NCBI GenBank assembly: GCA_021158735.1
Contig: JAGGUC010000036.1
Coordinates: 1-14,646, forward strand
Reading direction: 5' to 3'
Source: Desulfurococcales archaeon
GTDB taxonomy: Archaea; Thermoproteota; Thermoprotei_A; Sulfolobales; NBVN01
DNA: 14,646 bases
The position numbers and the translations under genes were made by a program. A model generated the notes under the pieces. The model had not been told where the DNA came from. It worked only from the letters and a program-made list of their open reading frames with translations, and did not search any database. Positions within the stretch are counted from its first letter, which is position 1. Every line of letters begins with the position of its first letter. This document shows positions 5,497-12,356 of the stretch, piece by piece.

Positions 5497-7380
5497 ATGC
5501 ACGTAATGCGGAGCAAGCCTCGTAGGAGGCGCGGCATATCTACCGTCATAGCTGGCACCATAATTATCTTACTAATAATTGTTGGTGTCGTCCCTCTGCT
5601 TATGCTTTATTTATCGACATCTCAGACAGTATTAAATACATACAATGTTAAATCCACTTACGAAGAGCTGAAAGAACTTGAAGATATTGAAGCTAATGTA
5701 AGCGATAACACACTTACGATAGCCAATAAGGGTGCTGTACCAGTCGACATATCATTCATAACGTTAAGCAATAGTGAAGATGTTTGCTCGATAATCTTGG
5801 GCCTATACGACTACATAACCAGGACAGTGCCTGACCCAGTAATAGATGAATCCAACGTAATGTTAAACAGCCTTCAGAAAGTCGTAAGGATTGAGCAGGG
5901 CGGATATATTAAGCTAAACATAACGGGGCTAATTCAGCAAGGAGCTGAGGACGTATGCAGTATAGTGACTGCTAGAGGAAATGTAATTAAGGTACCTAAA
6001 ATTGAAGTAGCGCAGAAAGCACAGGCAATTATAATTACTCCAGTAACTATAGATGCGACAGCACTGACTGAGAGAACAGACATAACAGTCAACGAAAATG
6101 AGATTCAGCCAGCTACCCCCGATAGCCCAGGAATAGGAATGTCGAGAATATCCCCGGATGGTACAAGTATAACAGCTTTATTAAGGTATTTCGTTGCTGA
6201 AAGCGCAGATGGTTCTGAGTCACTTAAAATTATCGGACTTAATAATGATGGAAGCTGCAATATTTCCTTTAATAACATATACATAGGATATAGCCCTGAA
6301 TGGAGCAGAAATAGACGCGTACCCGCCAGATACAATATAATGATAACAGGTTACGAACCATTAAATATTAAAGTATCCAAAGATGGAGCAAATATAATAA
6401 TCTACGGCGATAATACTTACATAGAAAATATAACTGACTACTACAAAATTGTATTACCTCAAATGCCGTATAGGATTAAGATCATAGACTATATACCAAG
6501 CAGTGGCAACTTAGTGCTATACTACGACAGAGATTATAACGGTTCGCTTGACAGACTAGTAAATGAGGACGCGCTAGGGTATTGGTGGCTTTACTCAGAC
6601 CAATACGTATCTAAGGACGAAGAAATTCAAAAGGGGTATATAGAACTTAACGGTAATGCAAGTCAAATTATCGTGTACTTGACTGCCTACGACATGGGCT
6701 TAAATATAAACGAGTCTAGTTACGATCCCTACTTTTTCTCAGCTGACGTTGATGGTAACGGATATCCCGAATTCGTATTTATAACAGAAGATGAAGGATG
6801 CAGTATTACCGAAACAACCAGCAACCCCGAAGCGGAACTCGCTAATGATGTGGGTCACGGCTCAAATAAACTTATAGATTACACTTGGAGTGACGATTGG
6901 TCCACGAAGAAATTCTTAGTTAATTTAACGGGTTACACGGTTAATGGTGCAGATATGGCGTTTGTTCAGGTTGCTATCAAGTTATACTTCCATGATAATT
7001 TATATGATAATCCTGCACATCGCGGAAACCTCTATTCTCTTACTGAAGAGATCTACTACAACAATAGACCTGTAATAGGCTTATACGTAGTAGACGCAGA
7101 AACAGGGAAAATAGTTAGTTCTCGTGAATGGCAGTACCAAGAACTCGACAATTATGAAAATACTTTTCCTCCTAGCAAAAGTTCTGTTGTACTGACTGCA
7201 ACATTACCAATACCTCAGAGCGGTATCTACTATCTAGCTATAGGGTTCCTAGATCCATACTCAAACTCCGCAATTGATTATTATTTAACTAATTGGGAGT
7301 GCTCGGGAGAGGGTAAGGACGACGGTGACTTCATTATCGCTATAGAGGTCATCGGCTTAACATACTATGCTAGACCTTGA
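5497..7380 (+). CDS. Large pilin-like secreted surface protein with class III signal peptide
   Basis: The 627-residue product begins with a basic stretch (RSKPRRRRG, residues 5-13) followed by ISTVIAGTIIILLIIVGVVP. This is the class III signal peptide of archaeal type IV pilins, cut by a PibD/EppA-type prepilin peptidase most likely after G13. The hydrophobic helix would remain as the assembly domain or membrane anchor. The rest (about 45-627) is a large extracellular region rich in Asn, Asp, Tyr and Ile with many N-x-S/T glycosylation sequons. Two EF-hand-like loops are visible: D344-R-D-Y-N-G-S-L-D352 and D417-V-D-G-N-G-Y-P-E425. Ordinary archaeal pilins are about 120-200 residues, so this is unusually long. 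ATG codons at 5497 and 5506 are both possible starts. The gene is very AT-rich compared with its surroundings. A second pilin-like gene follows after 11 bases, indicating an operon. No assembly ATPase or TadC-like platform gene is in this window. Confidence 0.83.
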   Translation: MHVMRSKPRRRRGISTVIAGTIIILLIIVGVVPLLMLYLSTSQTVLNTYNVKSTYEELKELEDIEANVSDNTLTIANKGAVPVDISFITLSNSEDVCSIILGLYDYITRTVPDPVIDESNVMLNSLQKVVRIEQGGYIKLNITGLIQQGAEDVCSIVTARGNVIKVPKIEVAQKAQAIIITPVTIDATALTERTDITVNENEIQPATPDSPGIGMSRISPDGTSITALLRYFVAESADGSESLKIIGLNNDGSCNISFNNIYIGYSPEWSRNRRVPARYNIMITGYEPLNIKVSKDGANIIIYGDNTYIENITDYYKIVLPQMPYRIKIIDYIPSSGNLVLYYDRDYNGSLDRLVNEDALGYWWLYSDQYVSKDEEIQKGYIELNGNASQIIVYLTAYDMGLNINESSYDPYFFSADVDGNGYPEFVFITEDEGCSITETTSNPEAELANDVGHGSNKLIDYTWSDDWSTKKFLVNLTGYTVNGADMAFVQVAIKLYFHDNLYDNPAHRGNLYSLTEEIYYNNRPVIGLYVVDAETGKIVSSREWQYQELDNYENTFPPSKSSVVLTATLPIPQSGIYYLAIGFLDPYSNSAIDYYLTNWECSGEGKDDGDFIIAIEVIGLTYYARP

Positions 7381-7391
7381 GGTGCAATATT

Positions 7392-8012
7392 ATGAAAGGT
7401 CAGGCATCAGTGCTAACGATGATCATTATGACTGCCCTAGCATTAGTTATTAGTTTAGCCCTATGGAACTTATTCATGAGTACAGCATCTATTCAGAGCG
7501 AACAAGCTCTAACAGTCTCGACACTAGCTAGGGAGTCAGCTAGGATCTCGGTAGTTGAGCTCTCCTCAGTTAAGGTTAACTCGAGTAACCCTAAATATAG
7601 GTTTGCTTTCCAGATATCAACGCTCGATTACCAACCAGTAACACTATACTTGATGATTCTTCACTCAGTAACTACCTCACCTAAACCTACATCATTCACC
7701 CTATATGAGCTTGCGAGCCCGTCAGCCGATATAGCTGATACGTCAACTCTTATCCTAATATCTAACTCAACAGTAAATGAGAAAGCTAATAGCGATAACG
7801 TAATGATTAGGCCTGTGAACTCTAATGAGTACGCTCCCTTATCAATATATTATGATGCAACCATAACGCCTTATAGAATATTTTTACCTGGGGAGCCGAA
7901 GTGTTACATTATTGAGGTATCTGCTGACGTCGTAAGTGATTATGCGCAATTGGTAATTCTTATTAAAATCAACAGTAAGTACTATCAAATAGCTACTCTA
8001 CCTCTCTCCTAG
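7392..8012 (+). CDS. Second pilin-like secreted protein
   Basis: The 206-residue product starts MKGQASVLTMIIMTALALVI: a short basic N-terminus, a glycine at position 3 as likely prepilin-peptidase site, and one hydrophobic helix (about residues 7-26). The remainder is a Ser/Thr/Val-rich extracellular beta-type region with several N-x-S/T sequons. The ATG at 7392 is preferred because a GAGGTG Shine-Dalgarno motif (7379-7384) sits seven bases upstream. An in-frame TTG at 7377, overlapping the stop of the previous gene, would add five residues and has no SD. The SD overlaps the upstream stop codon, so the pair is probably translationally coupled. It may be a minor pilin or a partner subunit of the 627-residue protein. 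This pairing is inferred from context only. Confidence 0.8.
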   Translation: MKGQASVLTMIIMTALALVISLALWNLFMSTASIQSEQALTVSTLARESARISVVELSSVKVNSSNPKYRFAFQISTLDYQPVTLYLMILHSVTTSPKPTSFTLYELASPSADIADTSTLILISNSTVNEKANSDNVMIRPVNSNEYAPLSIYYDATITPYRIFLPGEPKCYIIEVSADVVSDYAQLVILIKINSKYYQIATLPLS

Positions 8013-8267
8013 CTACATAATCAATTAGGGAAAAATAGTTTTTATGTAAATTGAGTCACTCTAATACCTGTTACTATGTTAGTTGAGGATATTACCCAAG
8101 GTGAGCTATTAGTGTTCACCAGTTTGTTATGGATCACCCTAATTATCTGACTTAAATTTCAAATCTCTTACTCAAGTCGTGAAGCTTGTTCTAATTCTCT
8201 GAAATGGTGTTGAAACTCTTAGATATTTCATTAGAGCTATGAAGTTAAGGGATTTATTAATTACTGT
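8013..8267. other. Convergent intergenic region with oligo-T signals and one stem-loop
   Basis: The gap lies between the end of the pilin-like operon and the end of mptA. A5-TAG-T5 at 8031-8043 supplies an oligo-T tract on both strands and can end plus-strand transcription just after the pilin genes. A seven-pair stem (one G-T pair) with a seven-base loop lies at 8100-8120. A 24-codon ORF with a hydrophobic C-terminus occurs at 8076-8150 without SD; I do not annotate it as a gene. Nothing resembling a tRNA or C/D-box RNA was found. Confidence 0.45.
8031..8043 (+). terminator. Oligo-T terminator after the pilin-like operon
   Basis: T5 at 8039-8043 lies 27 bases after the pilin stop codon, preceded by A5 at 8031-8035. 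The element reads as oligo-T on either strand, which suits a convergent gap. Confidence 0.4.
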
Positions 8268-9158
8268 TTACTTCCTAGTAGGGTAGGACTCCTCAATTTC
8301 TTTAAGTACTTCAGTTAGTGCTGCTTCCCGGCAGGCATAGGCGTTGTACGGATGTATGCTCTCGTAACTCACTGCCTCTACAAATATCTTTGTACTTCCA
8401 GGGAAGCCCTCACTACTTAATTTAGTAGCTATATTATATAGTGCGTATCTAACTAAGTCCTCAACGAATCTAGGCTTCTCGAATGCCTTCTTAATCACTG
8501 AGTACTCATCAACCCTCTTGAGCAGGCTGTAGGTAGGTGATGAAAAAGCTTCACGGGCAGCATTAACTAGCCACTCAATTCTAGCTATTCTCCTGCAAGT
8601 AGTTACTTTAATACTTAATCTAGCTCTCTGACTGTGGCTAGGACTCTTATGTAGCTCCGTCTTCTCCATGACTGAGTAAGTAGCTTGGGCTGAAGGACAA
8701 ACAGTCATTCCTTCTAACCCTATGCCTACGGTCCACTCAATACTACCGTCCCTCCAAGTACTGATGCTCAAGTAAATATCAGCTGCTTCAGGAACTTTCT
8801 TACCGTTAATGTCCTCCTCGTAATAGTAAGTGGTTCTGACAATTATTTCAGCCCTGTGGGCATGACTGTGTTTAGTGAGTAGCTTTCGGCCAACTTCCTC
8901 AAATAGCTTCTCAAGTGATACGTAGTGTCCCTGCCTAGCCTCATCAATAGCTTCTAAGATAACCTCCATATTCCTTGACATGTGAATCCCTCTTAAGTCC
9001 CTAGGTAGGTCAACATAAACATCAACTTCTACATCATAAGATATCGGCCCTATAGGAGAATCAATAGTTATCCTCCTACGAACACCTTTAACACCTACAC
9101 GGTCAATAGCTATTAGTAGCTCAGGCTGAGTCTCTTGAAGCTCAGGTAAGTTATTCAT
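8268..9158 (-). CDS. mptA: GTP cyclohydrolase MptA (GTP cyclohydrolase IV, COG1469 family)
   Basis: This 296-residue protein has the COG1469 (MptA/FolE2) hallmarks: VDLPRDLRGIHMSR at about residues 49-62, a SHAHRAEI segment near residue 97, the MTVCPSAQA block with C154, and a downstream SHSQRARLSI motif. MptA is an iron-dependent enzyme that converts GTP to 7,8-dihydroneopterin 2',3'-cyclic phosphate, the first step of archaeal modified-folate synthesis. Methanogen MptA has CPCAQ here; this protein has CPSAQ, so the second cysteine is Ser. Length is in the usual range. The ATG at 9158 follows a GGAGG SD with 11 bases of spacing, and that SD lies inside a 23-base dyad. The gene is divergent from a PTPS-family gene with a 63-base shared promoter region and close to two further modified-folate genes, which supports the assignment. 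Confidence 0.9.
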   Translation of the reverse strand: MNNLPELQETQPELLIAIDRVGVKGVRRRITIDSPIGPISYDVEVDVYVDLPRDLRGIHMSRNMEVILEAIDEARQGHYVSLEKLFEEVGRKLLTKHSHAHRAEIIVRTTYYYEEDINGKKVPEAADIYLSISTWRDGSIEWTVGIGLEGMTVCPSAQATYSVMEKTELHKSPSHSQRARLSIKVTTCRRIARIEWLVNAAREAFSSPTYSLLKRVDEYSVIKKAFEKPRFVEDLVRYALYNIATKLSSEGFPGSTKIFVEAVSYESIHPYNAYACREAALTEVLKEIEESYPTRK

Positions 9159-9162
9159 TCAC

Positions 9163-9185
9163 TAACCAGCCTCCGAGGTAGGTTA
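9163..9185. promoter_or_regulatory. 23-base nested dyad in the mptA/PTPS divergent promoter, covering the mptA SD
   Basis: TAACC-AG-CCTC-C-GAGG-TA-GGTTA: nine of eleven positions on each side of the central C are complementary. On the minus strand the inner arm contains GGAGG, the SD of mptA. It may be a DNA operator controlling both divergent genes, or an RNA hairpin in the mptA leader that hides its SD. Confidence 0.5.
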
Positions 9186-9221
9186 AATTAGGAGTAATTA
9201 AAGTTACCTAGGGGAGCCTAA

Positions 9222-9638
9222 TTGGTTAGGGCTAGAGTAGGTATTGAGGGATTAACTTTCGATGCATCGCACTATACCAAGGGTGCATTCAGGGAATGTA
9301 TGAATCTTCACGGTCACACTTTCAGGGTTGATGTTGAGGTTGAGGGGGAGATAAATCCTGAGTCAGGAATGGTTATAGATTTCGATGTAATTAAGAAAAC
9401 TATTAAAGAAGTTATTAGCGATTACGACCATAAAATTATAGTACCTAAGAAGGACCTGGACAGAATTAAGATCCAAGGTCCCTTCAATACAGTTATTAAA
9501 GTATTAGAATATCCCGAAGCAACTACTGAGTACATAGCACTAGATATAGCTAGGAAAATTAGGGATAAGTTAGGATTACCTGTCAAGGTCAAGCTATATG
9601 AAGGTATTAAGAATTACGTCATTATTGAGTTAACTTAA
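9222..9638 (+). CDS. 6-pyruvoyl-tetrahydropterin synthase family enzyme (PTPS/QueD-like)
   Basis: The 138-residue protein has the PTPS fold signature: H17 and H30-G-H32 as the zinc ligands, C26 in the order C-x-x-x-H-G-H, the D69-H70 pair in SDYDHKI, E103 in the PEATTEY motif, and E127 near the C-terminus for pterin anchoring. Family members act on dihydroneopterin derivatives. QueD makes 6-carboxy-tetrahydropterin for deazaguanine (archaeosine/queuosine) synthesis, whereas some archaeal PTPS proteins are thought to make 6-hydroxymethyl-dihydropterin for modified folates. The neighbourhood favours the second, while the C-x-x-x-HGH spacing resembles QueD, so the choice is open. The start is TTG at 9222, with AGGGGAG about six bases upstream. 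Its stop overlaps the stop of the convergent beta-RFAP synthase gene by a few bases. Confidence 0.88.
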   Translation: MVRARVGIEGLTFDASHYTKGAFRECMNLHGHTFRVDVEVEGEINPESGMVIDFDVIKKTIKEVISDYDHKIIVPKKDLDRIKIQGPFNTVIKVLEYPEATTEYIALDIARKIRDKLGLPVKVKLYEGIKNYVIIELT

Positions 9639-10612
9639 GAGTGAATCTCTACTAAAGCACCTCTGTTCCTAGCGCTAACTAAGTAATACTTAGCTTTAAT
9701 ACCTTTTCGCTTCATCTCCTTTCCGACCTTCTCTAATATTCTTTGTGCTCTCCTCAAACCCTCAGTAATACCGTAAGCTGCAGGACCCCAACTACTTTGT
9801 CCTGCACCACAGGCACCATGCTTAAGAAATAGCTTAACAGCAAGTTCTGTTTCTTTACAACAGTAAATCCCTCCCTGATACCTGGAGAAGTACTTACCTA
9901 CAAGCTCCTGAATTCTCGTTATGGACTTCCCAAAAACCTCAATATCCCTCCAGATTACTGAAGGAATTAAGTAAGTTAGAAGTAGCTTCCTTAACTCATT
10001 CTGCAGGTCCTTAGGTGGCTCATGAGGTGCTTCTAAGTACTTCCTTTCTTCATGCTCACCAAGCCCCTTAATGCCTTCAGGGACGAAAACGATAAAGTAC
10101 CAACTACGGGGCAGTGATTTCCGAAATACTACTTGAGGTAGGTCGCTAACACGCCTAGGCTCACTGACCACTCCATCTTTAACTACTCTGCCCGAGTCAA
10201 CTATGAAACCTCCTGACTTAAAAACGGCTATACCTATCCCTGAAATATGCCCTCTCCTAAATAGTACCGCAAGCTCCTTGATACTATACCTCAGCTTAAG
10301 CAACTTCGAGAGACCGTAGGCTAAGCTCAAGGTCAGCTGCGTTGTTGACCCAAGACCCACGTGCCTGGGTACAGCTTTAGTAATCCTAATCTCAACATTT
10401 GGCTTATCTAATTTATCCAATACTTCACTGACTACATCCTCCACATAAACCCCAGACTCATTAACTACCTTCAACGAGCTAGATGGCTTCACATAAACTA
10501 CTGTTGTAGGATACTCAATACCTACGCCTAAGCTACCGTAGGCTAACTCATCAGTAAGTAAGTTATAGAATCCCAAGTGAAGACGGGCACCTGAATTAAC
10601 CATTATTTGCAA
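9635..10612 (-). CDS. mptG: Beta-ribofuranosylaminobenzene 5'-phosphate synthase (GHMP-fold)
   Basis: This 325-residue GHMP-superfamily protein has an N-terminal SGARLHLGFYNL block, a PRHVGLGSTTQLTLSLAYGL glycine-rich motif near residues 82-101, and a C-terminal GAGQSSWGPAAYGI motif. Together these are typical of beta-RFAP synthase rather than a sugar kinase. The enzyme condenses phosphoribosyl diphosphate with a para-substituted benzoate, releasing CO2 and diphosphate, to form the arylamine half of tetrahydromethanopterin-type cofactors. Three in-frame starts exist: GTG 10621, TTG 10612 and ATG 10603. The SD AGGTGG (10623-10618) lies five bases before the TTG and overlaps the GTG, so I choose the TTG. 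It follows the DHPS-like gene after about 40 bases, consistent with an operon. It ends four bases inside the convergent PTPS gene. Confidence 0.9.
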   Translation of the reverse strand: MQIMVNSGARLHLGFYNLLTDELAYGSLGVGIEYPTTVVYVKPSSSLKVVNESGVYVEDVVSEVLDKLDKPNVEIRITKAVPRHVGLGSTTQLTLSLAYGLSKLLKLRYSIKELAVLFRRGHISGIGIAVFKSGGFIVDSGRVVKDGVVSEPRRVSDLPQVVFRKSLPRSWYFIVFVPEGIKGLGEHEERKYLEAPHEPPKDLQNELRKLLLTYLIPSVIWRDIEVFGKSITRIQELVGKYFSRYQGGIYCCKETELAVKLFLKHGACGAGQSSWGPAAYGITEGLRRAQRILEKVGKEMKRKGIKAKYYLVSARNRGALVEIHS

Positions 10613-10654
10613 TACTTCCACCTAAGTTAGTGTGTTGGAGCAAAATTAACTAGG

Positions 10655-12268
10655 TTACTGCTTCCTGAGTACTCTCAGGTACCTTCTCTCTTTAAACAGC
10701 GGCTCCTCCTGCACATAGTTCTTTCCTAATCTAAGCGCCTCCTCAGCTTTGGCTAACTCAGAGCCTAAGTACGCTGCATGACTTAATTTAGATACTAACT
10801 CATTTCTTAATATGTAGTTCATTATTGATTTTGCACTCTTACCTCGAATAAGTATTCTTCCTTTCCTCCCTATGTAGAGAGCCTCAATAACTCCTTCTTC
10901 ATAATTTACCCTAATCTTAAAAATCCCCATAGGATCTAGCCCTGTATGACGTAATTCAGCACTAATTTGCTCATTTACATTAACTACCCTTATATCCTCA
11001 CCTAAAGTAAGTGGTGCAGATATTCTTGTCTTATCTTTAAGTATCAGTAAGTCTAAACCCAGGTCCTTAGGCGGCGATTTCCTTACCCAAGCTAATGAAG
11101 TCATTTGCGATGCAGTAGCTACTTCTAATGTGGAGCCTTGTGCCTTAACACTTTTTTCTACTGTTAGGAGTAGGCTAGCACCTGCTTCTAAGGCGAGCAC
11201 CACCAATAATGCATTAATGCCTACGCTGTCAGCGTCAATAAACTCAGTGACATTACCTATGCCCATGAGAGTCGGCACTTCACGATGTTTTTGCTTAAAT
11301 TCATAGTAAGTTATGAGCGACTTAAGCGTAGTGCCTAAGCCAGGAGGGTCTAGTACTGGGTCAGCTATAATATACTTAACACTAAGTTTCCTAGCTAAGT
11401 TCATGTTCTCCTCAAGTACGTGAAGCCTATCGAGAGGGTTACTAGGTACTCCATTATCACCATAAGGTATTATTACTGCAGGTACTCCATTAAGTTCCTT
11501 AGCTATCTTTGGTATATTCTTCTTAGTTAAGCTGAGGATTAAGTCGGCACCAGCCTTAACAGCTTCTAATATTTCACTAGAAATTATGGAGTCGATAGCT
11601 ATGGGTGCATTTACTTCCTTCTTAAGAAACCTAACCACCTCACTAACTCTATCTGGATGCGGGTTACCCGCCTCAAAACCTACACTAATAATGTCAGCGC
11701 CTTCCTCAATGAGTTTAAGGACCTCCCTCAAGAGTAAGTTCTTCTCACGTAAGTGAGCTTCAGTAACTTCAGCAATAACCCTTATAGGTGGCGGGTTAGT
11801 GGGCACCAGCACATTACCTACTCTTAAGTAGTTTTTCTTAAGTACCTCACCCTCAACTCTGGCAAGTATGTCAGATATATTACTTCTCAAGTGCTCCCTC
11901 ATTACCTCATCAGCAGGTTCATCACCAGATAACTTACTTAAATCGAAAGTAAGAAGTGCTGGAATGTCAGTAGCGTAAATAGTTCCTTTAACAGCCCTAA
12001 TACCAACAACTTCTTCAATAACTCTACAGGACCCCCTAACCAAGCCGGGCACAATTATTACATCATAGTTATTAAGACTTATACCTAATCTTCTCAAGTA
12101 CTCAGCTATGTAGTCAGTAGTCATTAGTGCTGCAACATCAGTAGGTAACGTAATAATATCTACGTCGTAATTAATCTTACCCTCCTTAACAGCACTGCTT
12201 ACTACATTCCTAACTACCTCTAGAGCTAACCTACTCGTAACTAACAGTACCCTCTTCACTGCTCCCAC
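10655..12268 (-). CDS. Dihydropteroate synthase-like protein of archaeal modified-folate synthesis
   Basis: This 537-residue protein resembles the archaeal dihydropteroate-synthase-related family (TIGR00284 type; MJ0107 is a known member). An N-terminal alpha/beta domain (about 1-155) precedes a pterin-binding TIM barrel (about 160-385). There the usual DHPS phosphate/pterin loop appears as VGFEAGNPHPD at 196-206, followed by PIAIDSI. A C-terminal domain (about 390-537) resembles the DUF4346 extension. The expected role is to couple 6-hydroxymethyl-dihydropterin diphosphate with the product of beta-RFAP synthase, encoded next in the same operon. The exact reaction is inferred from context. 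GTG at 12268 follows AGGTG with five bases of spacing; a second GTG three codons later is less likely. A TATA-like element at 12326-12334 gives a short leader. Confidence 0.88.
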   Translation of the reverse strand: MGAVKRVLLVTSRLALEVVRNVVSSAVKEGKINYDVDIITLPTDVAALMTTDYIAEYLRRLGISLNNYDVIIVPGLVRGSCRVIEEVVGIRAVKGTIYATDIPALLTFDLSKLSGDEPADEVMREHLRSNISDILARVEGEVLKKNYLRVGNVLVPTNPPPIRVIAEVTEAHLREKNLLLREVLKLIEEGADIISVGFEAGNPHPDRVSEVVRFLKKEVNAPIAIDSIISSEILEAVKAGADLILSLTKKNIPKIAKELNGVPAVIIPYGDNGVPSNPLDRLHVLEENMNLARKLSVKYIIADPVLDPPGLGTTLKSLITYYEFKQKHREVPTLMGIGNVTEFIDADSVGINALLVVLALEAGASLLLTVEKSVKAQGSTLEVATASQMTSLAWVRKSPPKDLGLDLLILKDKTRISAPLTLGEDIRVVNVNEQISAELRHTGLDPMGIFKIRVNYEEGVIEALYIGRKGRILIRGKSAKSIMNYILRNELVSKLSHAAYLGSELAKAEEALRLGKNYVQEEPLFKERRYLRVLRKQ

Positions 12269-12325
12269 CAGTACACCTAAGTTTCCTAGGTTGGGTTATG
12301 TGGTTAACTACCTTTACCTGCTCTG

Positions 12326-12334
12326 AATATAAAG
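12326..12334 (-). promoter_or_regulatory. TATA-like element upstream of the DHPS-like/beta-RFAP synthase operon
   Basis: Read on the minus strand the element is CTTTATATT, close to the archaeal TATA consensus. Transcription would begin near 12305, about 37 bases before the GTG start at 12268, leaving room for the AGGTG SD. The element lies in an 88-base gap behind the 353-residue gene, so the pterin operon may have its own promoter. Confidence 0.5.
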
Positions 12335-12350
12335 TAAAGAAAAATATATC
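12335..12350 (-). terminator. T-rich terminator after the 353-residue gene
   Basis: On the minus strand the bases after the stop codon at 12357 read ATATATTTTTCTTTACTTT, with T5 at 12344-12340. This is the form of intrinsic archaeal terminators and directly precedes the TATA-like element of the next operon. Confidence 0.4.
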
Positions 12351-12356
12351 CTCACT

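Noticed and set aside
5497..8012. Archaellum operon
   Set aside because: No fla/arl accessory gene or ATPase is present, and the large size of the first protein and weak archaellin features do not fit archaellin.
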